Shown: piece after piece, positions 24,814 through 33,942 of the stretch
Position numbering within the stretch: position 1 is the stretch's first letter
Layout: each line of letters starts with the position of its first letter
DNA from: CAZTTG01 sp964615935
Lineage (GTDB): Bacteria > Planctomycetota > UBA1135 > GCA-002686595
NCBI GenBank assembly: GCA_964615935.1
Contig: CAZTTG010000020.1
Span: 13,561-77,560, forward strand
Reading direction: 5' to 3'
Length of the DNA: 64,000 nucleotides
Translations under genes and position numbers: made by a program
The notes under the pieces: model-generated
Databases searched by the model: none
The model's input: only the letters and a program-made list of their open reading frames with translations
Told to the model about the DNA's origin: nothing

Positions 24814-27800
24814 TCAGAAGCGGATCAGGCTGCCCGGCGGGATCTCCCGACGCGAGAAGTCGGGACCCTGCCAGCGCACCTCCAGGCCCAGACCGCCGGT
24901 AGCATTGAAGTACTCGATGCGGATCGGGTGGAGGCCGGCCCGCAGGCCGATCCTCCCGCTGGCCTCGACCATGCCGTGAAGACCGTCGTTCTCGACGATG
25001 CGCTCGCCGCCCACGTACAGACGGCTGCCGTCGTCGCTCCGGGTCCAGAAGGCATAGATGCCGTCGGCCGGAGCGCGCAGGAAGCCCTCGAAGACGAGGG
25101 CGAAGTGCTCGTCGCGGGTGCGGGCCGCCAGGTCGATCCGCTCCACCACCGCGGTGGAGGTGGACTCGCGATCCGCGAGCTGGTCGAGGGTCTGCCAGCC
25201 CGCCTCGTAGCAGGCCAGCTCGAGCCCGGGGAGAGCGGTGCCCGGCGCCGCGATCCCCTCCCGCAGGCCATCGCGAGACCAGGCGCGGAAGCGGGCCACC
25301 GCGGGAATCCGCCCCGGGTTCTCGGGCGCGAAGGCCAGGGCCGTGAGGGTGCAGGTGCGGGAGAGCTCGAAGGGGCCCTCGTAGAGGGTCGAGGCCTCGG
25401 TCGGCCGGCTGCCGTCCAGGGTGTAGCGGACGCTCGCCCCGGGCAGGTCGGCCTCCAGGACCACCCGGGTCCCGCCGAGGAAGTCCCTGTCCCCGGCCGC
25501 GATCAGGACCCGCGGCGGGGCGGCGAAGAGGGCCAGGCGCGAGATCAGGGGACAGGCGCGCGAGTCCTCGATCGAGAGCCGCACCCGATCGGCGCGGATC
25601 GGCTCGGTGCGCAGGATGCGCTGGTAGCCGATCGTGGTGCCGGCGCCGATCTCGCGCCACTCGCCCTCTGAGCGGGCCTCCACCCGGAAGCGCGCGACGC
25701 GCTGGCCGAGGGCGATGGGCTCCTGGATCAGGACGCGGTTGAAGACCACCGGCGGTTCCAGCTCCAGCTCCAGGTCCGCGGCGAGGACGCCGTCCTCGGC
25801 GGCCCAGTACGCATCCGTGTCGCCGTCCAGGACGCGCCCGGGCGCGAACCGCCACCCGCCGCGCACGCTCGAGGCGCTGGCCCGCGCCCCCTCGGCCAGG
25901 TCCCGATCGAAGGTGGCGCGGATCAGGGCGCCCATCTCGAGCAGGCGCGCGGCGTCGTTCTCGTGCACCAGCCCGCGCCGATCCACCGGGAGGTTGAGCA
26001 GGAGGTTGGCGTTGCGCCCCACCGAGCCGTAGTAGATGTCCATCAACTGCTCGAGGCTCTTCACCCGATCGTCTTGCTCGGCGTGGTAGTACCAGCCCGG
26101 CCGGATCGAGACGTCGCACTCGGCCGGGATCCAGTGGGTCCCGTCCCTGTGCCCCCGGTTCAGCTCGGCCGGCTTCTCGCCCGAGCCCGCGATGTAGTCC
26201 TCACCCCGGAACATCGACCAGTTGGTCTCCCCCGCGTAGCCGGCCTCGTTGCCCACCCATCGCAGGTCGGGGCGGTTGCCGTGGAAGATCACCGCCTCCG
26301 GCTGCAGCTCGCGGACCACGTCCCGGAAGCCGTCCCAGTCGTAGACCTGCCGGCGGCCGTTGGGACCCTCCCCACAGGCCCCGTCGAACCACACCTCGAA
26401 CACCGGACCGTAGCCCGAGAGGGTCTCGCCGAGCTGCCTCTCGAAGAACTCGTTGTAGACCGGTGAGTTGCCGTAGTCGGGGTGGTTGCGATCCCAGGGC
26501 GACATGTACACGCCCAGCCTCAGCCCGTACTCGGCGCAGGCCGCGGAGAGCTCCGCCAGCACGTCGCCCCGCCCCTCCTTCCACCCGGACGAGGCCACGT
26601 CGTGCTCGGTGTAGGCCGAGGGCCACAGGCAGAAGCCATCGTGGTGCTTGACGGTGAGGATGATCGCGGTCATCCCCGCCTCGCTGGCGAGCCGCGCCCA
26701 CTGGCGGCAGTCGAGGGCCGTGGGGTGGAAGGCCTCGGGTCCCTCGGTCCCGTGCCCCCACTCGGCCCCCGTGAAGGTGTTCATGTTGAAGTGGACGAAG
26801 GCATAGAACTCGAGCTCCTGCCAGGCGAGCTGCTGCGGGCTGGGCAGGGGCGGCAGGGGCTCGGGGGGAGCCGCCGGCGGGCGGATGCGGGCCTGCTGGC
26901 CGGTGGCGGTGACCACCGGGTACTGGGCGTCCATGGCCTCGAGGCGCTCGACGAGCTCGTCGGCCAGCCCGGCCAGGCGCTCCGGCTCGGCCGCGGCCAG
27001 GTCATGCTCCTCGCCGATGTCGGCGGCGAGATCGTAGAGCTCCCACTTCTCGCGATCGTAGAAGTAGATGGCCTTGAAGCGTCCGGCGCGGATGGCGCTG
27101 AAGGGCCCGTAGCCGTGCTGGATGGTCCCCGCTCCGTAGTTGATGAAGTGGGGGTAGTGGAAGACCAGCGGGCCGGGTCGATCCGAGCTCGGCCGGCCGG
27201 TCACGAGACCGGTGACGTCGAATCCATCGAGCGGCATGCCCCGCGCCTCAAGGTCGTCCATCCCGGCCCAGCCGCAGAGGGTGGGCAGGACGTCGTCGAT
27301 CAGGACCAGCCCGTGGCTGATCGATCCCGGCTCGATGGGGATGCGCCGCTGGAGCGCGCAGTCCGCATCCCGCTCGGCCCAGGAGACGATCATGGGGACG
27401 CGCACTCCCCCCTCGTAGGCCGAGCACTTGCCGCTGCGCAGGGGCCGGTTGTGGGTGTAGTGCCCCGTGCCCATGGGGGTCCGCCCGCGCGGGCCGTGGG
27501 CCAGGCCGCCGTTGTCCGAGAGGAAGAGCACGATCGTCTCCCGCGCGACGCCGAGCTCGCCCAGCCGATCGAGGATCGCGCCCAGGCTCGCGTCCATTCC
27601 CTCGATCATGGAGGCGTAGACCGCCTCCTGGGGGTCGAGCCCCTCCATGTCCCGATAGGCCTGGACGAAGCGCCGGTCCGGCTCCAGCGGGGCGTGGACC
27701 GCGTAGTGGGACATGTACAGGAAGAAGGGCTGCTCGCGCGTCACCGCCTCCTCCACGGACCGCAGCGCCTCGATCGTCAGCGCCTGGGCGAGCTCGACCT

Positions 27801-28440
27801 CCTTCCCGCAGTACTCCTCCAGCCCCGGGACGTCCCAGATCCGATCGCCCTGGCGCCAGGCGGCAGAGAAGTCGCGGTCCCCGTGATGGCTGCCGGGACC
27901 GCCGGCGGCGTGGCCGGCGACGTTCACGTCGAAGCCCAGCGTGCGGGGATCCTCCCCCGGGGTGCCCTTGGCGCCGAAGTGCGCCTTGCCCACGTGGATG
28001 GTGCGGTAGCCCCGCTCGCGCAGGAGGCCGGGCAGGGTGGGCGTGCCCGGCTGCCAGCCGTCGACCCTCCAGGGTGGCGACTGCATGCCCGCGGCGTGCT
28101 GGGAGGGGTCCTTGCCCGGCCTCAGGGTCCACTGCGTGACGCGGTGGCGAGCGGCGTTCTGGCCGGTCAGGATGCTCGTGCGCGTGGGCGAGCACAGGGG
28201 ACAGGCGTAGGCCTGCGCAAAGCGGACCCCGCTCTCGGCCAGGCGCTCCATGGCCGGAGTGCGGTAGAGGTCGTTGAAGGGAGTCCGCTCGGCGTGGAAG
28301 GGGACCGAGGTGTCCTGCCAGCCCATGTCGTCCACCAGGAAGAGGACGATGTTGGGGGGGCGCTCGTCCAGCCGTGCTCCCAGGGAGGTCGAAAGGGCAA
28401 AGATCAGGAGGAGGGTGAGGAGGCTTCTCGAGGTGCTCAT
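24814..28440 (-). CDS. Sulfatase / GH29 alpha-L-fucosidase / F5_8-type C / PA14 fusion enzyme
   Basis: A secreted 1208-residue protein from ATG 28440 (signal SLLTLLLIFALSTSLGA). Residues 28-480 are a type I sulfatase with formylglycine motif CSPTR at Cys83, GKAHFGAKG and FLSDNGGLAHG. Residues of about 530-850 are a GH29 fucosidase (YAFVHFNMNTFTGAEWG, LTVKHHDGFCLWPS, nucleophile Asp686 in EVWFDGACG). Then come an F5_8-type C-like binding domain of about 130 residues (RVLDGDTDAYWAAEDGVL), a chitobiase-C-like segment (VRYTLDGSRPTEASTLYEG) and a terminal PA14-like domain (YAFWTRSDDGSRLYVGGERI). The arrangement can desulfate and then release terminal fucose, so sulfated fucans or fucosylated mucins are likely substrates. 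It is first or second in an operon with the amidohydrolase and symporter. Confidence 0.92.
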   Translation of the reverse strand: MSTSRSLLTLLLIFALSTSLGARLDERPPNIVLFLVDDMGWQDTSVPFHAERTPFNDLYRTPAMERLAESGVRFAQAYACPLCSPTRTSILTGQNAARHRVTQWTLRPGKDPSQHAAGMQSPPWRVDGWQPGTPTLPGLLRERGYRTIHVGKAHFGAKGTPGEDPRTLGFDVNVAGHAAGGPGSHHGDRDFSAAWRQGDRIWDVPGLEEYCGKEVELAQALTIEALRSVEEAVTREQPFFLYMSHYAVHAPLEPDRRFVQAYRDMEGLDPQEAVYASMIEGMDASLGAILDRLGELGVARETIVLFLSDNGGLAHGPRGRTPMGTGHYTHNRPLRSGKCSAYEGGVRVPMIVSWAERDADCALQRRIPIEPGSISHGLVLIDDVLPTLCGWAGMDDLEARGMPLDGFDVTGLVTGRPSSDRPGPLVFHYPHFINYGAGTIQHGYGPFSAIRAGRFKAIYFYDREKWELYDLAADIGEEHDLAAAEPERLAGLADELVERLEAMDAQYPVVTATGQQARIRPPAAPPEPLPPLPSPQQLAWQELEFYAFVHFNMNTFTGAEWGHGTEGPEAFHPTALDCRQWARLASEAGMTAIILTVKHHDGFCLWPSAYTEHDVASSGWKEGRGDVLAELSAACAEYGLRLGVYMSPWDRNHPDYGNSPVYNEFFERQLGETLSGYGPVFEVWFDGACGEGPNGRRQVYDWDGFRDVVRELQPEAVIFHGNRPDLRWVGNEAGYAGETNWSMFRGEDYIAGSGEKPAELNRGHRDGTHWIPAECDVSIRPGWYYHAEQDDRVKSLEQLMDIYYGSVGRNANLLLNLPVDRRGLVHENDAARLLEMGALIRATFDRDLAEGARASASSVRGGWRFAPGRVLDGDTDAYWAAEDGVLAADLELELEPPVVFNRVLIQEPIALGQRVARFRVEARSEGEWREIGAGTTIGYQRILRTEPIRADRVRLSIEDSRACPLISRLALFAAPPRVLIAAGDRDFLGGTRVVLEADLPGASVRYTLDGSRPTEASTLYEGPFELSRTCTLTALAFAPENPGRIPAVARFRAWSRDGLREGIAAPGTALPGLELACYEAGWQTLDQLADRESTSTAVVERIDLAARTRDEHFALVFEGFLRAPADGIYAFWTRSDDGSRLYVGGERIVENDGLHGMVEASGRIGLRAGLHPIRIEYFNATGGLGLEVRWQGPDFSRREIPPGSLIRF

Positions 28441-28460
28441 GAGTCCAGGCGCTCCCGCGC

Positions 28461-30209
28461 TCAGCGCCTCCCGCGAAACTCCAGAACCCCGAAGCGCTCG
28501 GGAGCGTGGAAGGAGCCCCCCAGGACCGGGCGCCAGCACAGGAAGGCCCGATTGGCGCGATCGCAGCGATACAGGTTCATGCGCCACCGCGTGCCGACCC
28601 CGGGGGCCGGGGCGTCGAAGGCCCTCAGGGGGATCCGCAGCGCCGTCGTCCAGCGCCCGGCCTCCTCGTCCACCTCCGTCCGGTTGGTGAAGCGGCTGCT
28701 CCAGGCGAGGTCCTTGTCGGGGAGGTCGATCAGGAGATCGAGCTGCTCCCCGGTGGGCGCCACCTCGAGCTCCACGTAGCGCCCGGGCTCGTCCGGCCAG
28801 GCGCCGATGAAGGCCTCCACCACGTCGCGATCCCACAGGCCCGCGCGCTCGTCGGGGGGAGGCGCGGTGTCGAACACGGTCAGCTCCGTGAAGGGGCACT
28901 CGTAGCGCAGGTAGAGGTGGTCCTCCGACCACAGGAGGCGGACCTCGGTGGAGAGCTCGAGCCGCACCGCCCCGCCGGCCGCCTCGCTCTCGATCCAGGT
29001 GGGCCGGGCACGCTCCCACGCCGGGTGATCGAGGCGCAGATCGAAGTCCTCGTCGATCCGGTACGCCCCCGCGACCGGCGCTGGCAGCGAGCGCGCCAGG
29101 AGCCGGCGGGCGTTGTCGAAGTAGACCTTGCGCAGGATCGCGTCCGGCAGGCCGATGGCGTCGATGGTCCAGTCGCCCTGGATGGGCGTCATGTGCTCGA
29201 AGTCGCGATCGTCGGTCTCCATCCAGCGCCAGGTCTTGCGGTAGAAGTCCACCGCGTCCTCGTCCGTGGGAGGCGGGCCCGAGCCGCCCGAGCCCAGGAT
29301 GAGCTGGTCGTAGACCATGAAGTCGGTGCCGAAGAGGATGCGGTCCTGGTGGCGCGTGAAGAGCGCGCGCAGAAGCTCCGGGTCGTGCCGCCCCAGCTCG
29401 GGCACCCGCGCGGCGAGGTCCACGATCATGTTCGGGTAGCGGTCCAGCCAGCGCCCCACCTGGGCCACGTCCTCGGGGTTGTTGCCGAAGTGGACGCACA
29501 GGAAGGTGGTCTGCGGATGCCGCTCGATCACCCGGTTGCGGGCCTCCAGGAGCGCCTCGCGGGAGGGGTACTTCTCGGGATCCCCGAACCACCAGCTCTC
29601 GTGGTCCTTCAGCTCCTCCCAGCGCTCGTTGCTCGGCTCGAAGGGCTCCCAGAAGGCCTTGGGGTCGGACACGTGAATGGAGACCGGCATGCCCAGCTCG
29701 CCGCAGCGCCGCCACACCGGGTCCAGCTCGGGGTCGTCCACGGCGATCAGCTTTCCGGCGCCGTCCCGCAGGTAGAGGCCCAGCCGCTTGTACTCCTTGA
29801 GCCCGGCCGCCCCCAGGCGGACGCCCTCGTCGATCTGGGCGGCCGCCCGCTCGCCGAAGCCATCCTCGTCCCAGCCGGCGTAGTCCAGGCTCATGTACTG
29901 GACGAAGCGTCCGGGCGCGCGCTCCTCGAAGAATGCCACGTTGCGCTCCAGGGCCGAGGGAGCCTCGCCCCCCCGCGTGACCGTGCCCCCGGAGAGGTTC
30001 ACCGCGACCCCCAGGCCCACGGCGTCCATGATCGATACGGCCCGGTCGATGTGGGCCGCGCTGCCTCCGATGTGGACGTGCAGGTCGATGGTGCGGAGCT
30101 CGCCGCGCCACGACTCGGCCACCGGGGAGAGGGGACCGCCCTCCTGGCTCGCGCCCGAGCCCGAGAGGAGGAGGAGCGACATTGCTGAGAGAGTGAAGCG
30201 CTGGAGCAT
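28461..30209 (-). CDS. Secreted amidohydrolase-2 family protein with C-terminal CBM9-like domain
   Basis: 582 residues with a signal peptide (SAMSLLLLSGSGAS). Residues of about 40-360 form a TIM-barrel amidohydrolase (IDLHVHIGG, CVHFGNNPEDVAQVGRWL, ILFGTDFMVYDQLI), the superfamily that includes L-fucono- and L-rhamnono-lactonases. Residues of about 375-580 look like a family-9-type carbohydrate-binding or cytochrome-like beta sandwich (VRLLWSEDHLYLRYECPF, DRDVVEAFIGAWPDEPGRYVELEVAP). It lies 20 bases upstream of the fucosidase fusion, in the same operon. A lactone or ester hydrolase acting outside the cytoplasm on a fucose-related product is a reasonable but unproven guess. Confidence 0.8.
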   Translation of the reverse strand: MLQRFTLSAMSLLLLSGSGASQEGGPLSPVAESWRGELRTIDLHVHIGGSAAHIDRAVSIMDAVGLGVAVNLSGGTVTRGGEAPSALERNVAFFEERAPGRFVQYMSLDYAGWDEDGFGERAAAQIDEGVRLGAAGLKEYKRLGLYLRDGAGKLIAVDDPELDPVWRRCGELGMPVSIHVSDPKAFWEPFEPSNERWEELKDHESWWFGDPEKYPSREALLEARNRVIERHPQTTFLCVHFGNNPEDVAQVGRWLDRYPNMIVDLAARVPELGRHDPELLRALFTRHQDRILFGTDFMVYDQLILGSGGSGPPPTDEDAVDFYRKTWRWMETDDRDFEHMTPIQGDWTIDAIGLPDAILRKVYFDNARRLLARSLPAPVAGAYRIDEDFDLRLDHPAWERARPTWIESEAAGGAVRLELSTEVRLLWSEDHLYLRYECPFTELTVFDTAPPPDERAGLWDRDVVEAFIGAWPDEPGRYVELEVAPTGEQLDLLIDLPDKDLAWSSRFTNRTEVDEEAGRWTTALRIPLRAFDAPAPGVGTRWRMNLYRCDRANRAFLCWRPVLGGSFHAPERFGVLEFRGRR

Positions 30210-30263
30210 CGTGTGCCTCCCATCGGCTCGTGCCTCCCCGCGCCAGCGCGGCGCTCCGGGGAG

Positions 30264-30470
30264 TCAGAGGAGGAAGTATAGAGCCACCTGGATCGCGGCC
30301 AGCGGCAGGACCCACAAACGCAGGTCCCGCCAGCGCGCGCGGTCGGGGGCGCCCTCCAGGACCCGCTCGAGGGGGCGGGTCCAGACCCAGAGCGCGATGG
30401 CGATCCAGGCCAGGGCGTGCAGCCAAGCGCCCCAGCGGGGCGACACTCCCGCGAGCCACTCAAAGTCCAT
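30264..30470 (-). CDS. Small two-helix membrane protein coupled to the SSS symporter
   Basis: 68 residues, with two hydrophobic spans (WLHALAWIAIALWVWT and LWVLPLAAIQVALYFLL) flanking a basic loop. Its start lies inside the 3' end of the symporter gene (11-bp overlap), indicating translational coupling. Small companion membrane proteins are known for some sodium:solute symporters, so an accessory role is plausible. I do not recognise the family. Confidence 0.65.
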   Translation of the reverse strand: MDFEWLAGVSPRWGAWLHALAWIAIALWVWTRPLERVLEGAPDRARWRDLRLWVLPLAAIQVALYFLL

Positions 30471-31932
30471 CGGCTTCTCCCCTCGGGCGCGGCCGGGAGC
30501 CGAGGCTGGCGACGACCAGCAGGACGGCCGAGACGACGAAGGACCACCAGGCGACGTGCAGCCAGTGCAGCTCGCCGCTCCGTTGCAGGAGGATCGACGC
30601 GGCCATGCCGCCGACGAGGCAGGAGACGCCGCCGATCGGGGTGGCCCGGCGCCAGAGCACGGCGCCCAGGATCAGGGCCAGGGTGGGCCCCTGGAAGAAG
30701 GAGAGGTAGCTCTGGAAGGCGTCGTAGATGGTCGGGTAGCTGTCCGCCACGGGGACCATGGCGACGCCCACGGCGATGACGACGAGCGAGGTGAGGCGAC
30801 CCGCGAGGAGGTAGTGCCCCTCCGCCCGGCCCCGCGCCAGGAAGCGCCCGTACAGGTCGCGGGTGAAGAGGGTGGCGGCCGAGTTGGCGTAGGAGTCCAC
30901 GCTGGACATGAGCGCCGCCAGGAAGGCCGCGTAGAGCAGGCCGCGCAGGCCCACCGGAGCCAGGCGCTCGATCAGGCTGGGGTAGACCTCGTTGGCCTCG
31001 AGCCCGCCCCGGTCCCCCAGGAGCACCAGGGCCAGGAGACCGGGCAGCACGAAGGCCAGGGGCACGACGGTCTTGAGGCCGGCGCCGAAGATCATCGCCG
31101 CCCGCGCGTGCCAGGCGTCCTTCGCGCCCAGGGTGCGCTGGACGATGGCCTGGTGGCCCAGCCAGTAGGCCGGCGAGAGCACCAGCCCCAGCCCGAGCAG
31201 GGTCCCCGACCAGGGGTAGCCGCTGCGCTCGCCGCGGGCGTCCTCCAGGTCCACCGGCTGCAGCAGATCGAGGTGGTGGTCGGCGCGATCTCCCAGGGCG
31301 GCCAGCCCGTCGACCAGCCCCCCGATCCCCCCCACCTCGGCCAGGCCGATGGCGGCCAGGGCGATGCCGCCCGCGAACAGGATCCCGCACTGGACCACGT
31401 CGGTGGCCACCACCGCGGCCAGGCCCCCGCCGGCGGTGTACACCGACACGATCACCGCCACGACGGCGATCGACTGCCACCGCTCCCAGCCCAGCACGCC
31501 CGAGAACATGCTGGCCGAGGCGTGGAAGAAGATCCCCAGGGCGGCCGCCATGAAGACCACCGCCACCACGGCCAGGAGGGCCCGCACCGCCGGGCCGTAG
31601 ACGCGACCCAGAAACTCGGGGATCGAGAACACCCCCAGCTTCCAGTAGAGCGGGATGAACAGGAGGCCGCCCACGACCATGGCCGGCACACAGCCCACCC
31701 ACTCGAAGTTGGCCTGGGAGATGCCGTGGGTCCAGGCTCCGCCGGTCCCCCCCACCATCTCCAGCGCGCCGATGTCCGAGACCACCAGCGACATGCCCAC
31801 CGCCCAGAAGGGGAGGCGGCGGCCGGCCAGGAAGAGGTCCTCCGTGCTCCTCACCCGCCGCGCGAGCCACAGCCCCAGCCCCAGGGTGCCGAGGAGGTAG
31901 ATCCCGACGACCAGCGAGTCGATCCAGTGCAT
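30460..31932 (-). CDS. Sodium:solute symporter (SSS family)
   Basis: 490 residues with 13-14 membrane helices. Family features include the start MHWIDSLVVGIYLLGTLGLG, then STEDLFLAGRRLPFWAVGMSLV, GGLAAVVATDVVQ, and the sodium-site helix AAFLAALMSSVDSYANSAATLFTRDLY. The family imports sugars, sialic acids or other organics with Na+. Its position ahead of the amidohydrolase and sulfatase-fucosidase genes suggests uptake of the released sugar or its acid. Only 9 bases separate its start from the assembly gap. Confidence 0.92.
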   Translation of the reverse strand: MHWIDSLVVGIYLLGTLGLGLWLARRVRSTEDLFLAGRRLPFWAVGMSLVVSDIGALEMVGGTGGAWTHGISQANFEWVGCVPAMVVGGLLFIPLYWKLGVFSIPEFLGRVYGPAVRALLAVVAVVFMAAALGIFFHASASMFSGVLGWERWQSIAVVAVIVSVYTAGGGLAAVVATDVVQCGILFAGGIALAAIGLAEVGGIGGLVDGLAALGDRADHHLDLLQPVDLEDARGERSGYPWSGTLLGLGLVLSPAYWLGHQAIVQRTLGAKDAWHARAAMIFGAGLKTVVPLAFVLPGLLALVLLGDRGGLEANEVYPSLIERLAPVGLRGLLYAAFLAALMSSVDSYANSAATLFTRDLYGRFLARGRAEGHYLLAGRLTSLVVIAVGVAMVPVADSYPTIYDAFQSYLSFFQGPTLALILGAVLWRRATPIGGVSCLVGGMAASILLQRSGELHWLHVAWWSFVVSAVLLVVASLGSRPRPRGEADGL

Positions 31933-31941
31933 TCAGCCGCT

Positions 31942-32041
31942 NNNNNNNNNNNNNNNNNNNNNNNNNNNNNNNNNNNNNNNNNNNNNNNNNNNNNNNNNNN
32001 NNNNNNNNNNNNNNNNNNNNNNNNNNNNNNNNNNNNNNNNN
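31942..32041. other. Assembly gap of 100 Ns
   Basis: Exactly 100 ambiguous bases, a conventional scaffold-gap length, so the true distance is unknown. It separates the glycan operon from everything to the right, including the dsr locus, and cuts the end of the methyltransferase gene. Confidence 0.99.
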
Positions 32042-32754
32042 CGCGGGGAGAGGAAGGGCCGCAGGCAGTCGGCGATGCTGAAGATCACCACCGACCGCGT
32101 CTCGATCTCGAGCGCGGCGGAGAAGCGCTCGTAGAAGCGGAGCCCCTGACCCTCCGGCCGCACGGGGCGGTAGAGGTAGATGAAGTCGAAGCCGGAGGGC
32201 TCGCACTCGCACACGTCGGCGATGCGCCACTCCACGCGCTCCTCTTCGATTCCCAGCCACTGCTGCAGGTTCCGGCCGGCCTCGACCATGCGGCTCGAGA
32301 TCTCGATCTGCACGCTCCGCGCGTGGGGGTGCAGCCTCTGCATCAGCAGGCTCTGCAGGCCGTTGCCGGCCCCGAAGTCGACGGAGACGGCGTCGGGCGC
32401 GAGGTGCGGGGCGGCCTTGAGGATGGGCGAGAGGCCGCCCGCGTGGCTCCAGTAGCCCCCGGTCTCGTCCACCCGCCGCCGTTCGTCGGGCGTGTAGGGC
32501 GCCTCGTGCCCGTGGACGTGGCAGTAGAGGGTCAGGAAGGCCTCCTCCAGCGCCTCGCCCTCGCCGATCTCGATAGCACGCAGGTAGCGGTCCTTCAGCT
32601 CCACGTAGCGGGGATGGAGCCCGAGGGGATCGGGCGGAGGAGCCAGCTCGGCGAAGAGGCGCATCAGCCGGACCAGTCGCTCGCGCTCGCCGGCTGCCCG
32701 GCCGTCGTTCGCGAGGGCATTCGCGAGGCGGGATTCGAGGTCGGTGGGGCTCAC
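32042..32754 (-). CDS. Class I SAM-dependent methyltransferase, 3' end lost in the gap
   Basis: At least 237 residues remain. The nucleotide-binding motif is DAVSVDFGAGNGLQSLLMQRL, followed by the acidic strand end SVQIEISSRMVEAG and WRIADVCECEPSGFDFIYLYRPV, consistent with a Rossmann methyltransferase. The N-terminal 100 residues are helical and family-specific. The C-terminus is hidden by the gap. The substrate cannot be predicted. It is divergent from the secreted protein at 32941. Confidence 0.8.
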
Positions 32755-32940
32755 TGGGGCTCGCCGTTCTCGGGCGACGGCCCCAGTTTGTCATGCCCGT
32801 GTGCGGGGGGAAAGCCGCCGAGCCCCGGTCGGGGCGGAGCCCCCGAATCCGCGGAGGCCGGATAGGATGGCCCCTCCGCGTGCCCGCCCGGCCGCGGTTG
32901 GGCGGGCCCGGGCGAGCGCACCTCCCACCGGAGTCGAACC

Positions 32941-33942
32941 ATGTGCACGATCGAGAGGACCACGAGCGGACCCTCGCCCCGGACCGTCCGGTCAGCGATG
33001 CTGGCGCTGTTCGCCGTGCTGGGCGTGACCGCCGCATCGGGCCAGAACCTGGTCCAGAACGGGAGCTTCGAGGATCCTCCGGTCCCCGGCTGGGGAGTGG
33101 GCATCTCCGCGGGCAGCGGCGCGCTGCCCGGATGGCAGGTGGCCGGAGGAGGGCTGGACCTGGTCCACACCGCCTGGGACGCGCACGACGGGCTCAACTC
33201 CATCTCCATGAACTGGGTGGCCCCCAGCACGATCACCCAGACCGTCGCCACGACCCCCGGAGCCATCCACGAGCTGAGCTTCGCCATGGCCGCCGAGATC
33301 TGCGGCGGTCCTGCCCTGCGAGAGATCAACGTGCGCTGGAACGGCGCCGTCCTGGGCCATGTGACCTTCGACTACACCGGGCAGGGACCGACAGCGATGG
33401 GATGGGAGGAGCACGCCTTCGTCGTGATCGGAACCGGCTCGGACGTCCTGAGCTTCGAGAGCCTGACCCCCGCCAACTTCGGCCCGGCGCTCGACGCCGT
33501 CTCCCTGGTGGAGGTGGCTCCGCTGGTCTACTGCACCGCCAAGGTCAACTCCCAGGGTTGCACCCCGGCCATGGCCTTCTCCGGCCTGCCGGGCGCCTCC
33601 TTTGCGGCCCCCTTCCACATCACCGCGTCGGGGGTGATCAACAACAAGAACGGGATCCTGTTCTACGGGCTCTCCGGGCGCCATGACATCCCCTTCCAGG
33701 GCGGCATCCTGTGCGTGAAGCCCCCGACCCGGCGCACGCCTGTGCAGAGCTCGGGGGGCAACCCGCCGCCCGCGGACTGCTCCGGGACCTTCCTGTTCGA
33801 TTTCAACGGCTGGCTGCAGGCGGGCAGCGATCCCAACCTGGCGCCCGGGCTGCGGGTGAACGGGCAGTACTGGTACCGCGATCCGCAGAGCCCGAGCACG
33901 ACCGGCCTGACCGATGCGATCGAGTTCCTGATCGGGCCCTAG
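32941..33942 (+). CDS. Secreted DUF642-type protein with planctomycete-style C-terminal domain
   Basis: 333 residues with a signal peptide after a short basic lead (MLALFAVLGVTAASGQ). Residues 35-190 form a DUF642/choice-of-anchor-like beta sandwich that starts NLVQNGSFEDPPVPGWG. The C-terminal part (YCTAKVNSQGCTPAMAFSG, LFYGLSGR, LPFQGG-like IPFQGGILCVKPP, then SGGNPPPADCSGTF) matches a tail I know mainly from planctomycete exported proteins. It is therefore the best taxonomic marker in the window, although that link is from memory. The GTCGAACC before the ATG is a poor Shine-Dalgarno, but GGAG lies about 10 bases upstream. Confidence 0.8.
   Translation: MCTIERTTSGPSPRTVRSAMLALFAVLGVTAASGQNLVQNGSFEDPPVPGWGVGISAGSGALPGWQVAGGGLDLVHTAWDAHDGLNSISMNWVAPSTITQTVATTPGAIHELSFAMAAEICGGPALREINVRWNGAVLGHVTFDYTGQGPTAMGWEEHAFVVIGTGSDVLSFESLTPANFGPALDAVSLVEVAPLVYCTAKVNSQGCTPAMAFSGLPGASFAAPFHITASGVINNKNGILFYGLSGRHDIPFQGGILCVKPPTRRTPVQSSGGNPPPADCSGTFLFDFNGWLQAGSDPNLAPGLRVNGQYWYRDPQSPSTTGLTDAIEFLIGP

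Noticed and set aside
32926..32942. GGAGTCGAACC resembling the 3' part of a minus-strand tRNA
   Set aside because: The T-stem does not pair and no cloverleaf can be drawn; it is the region just before a protein start.
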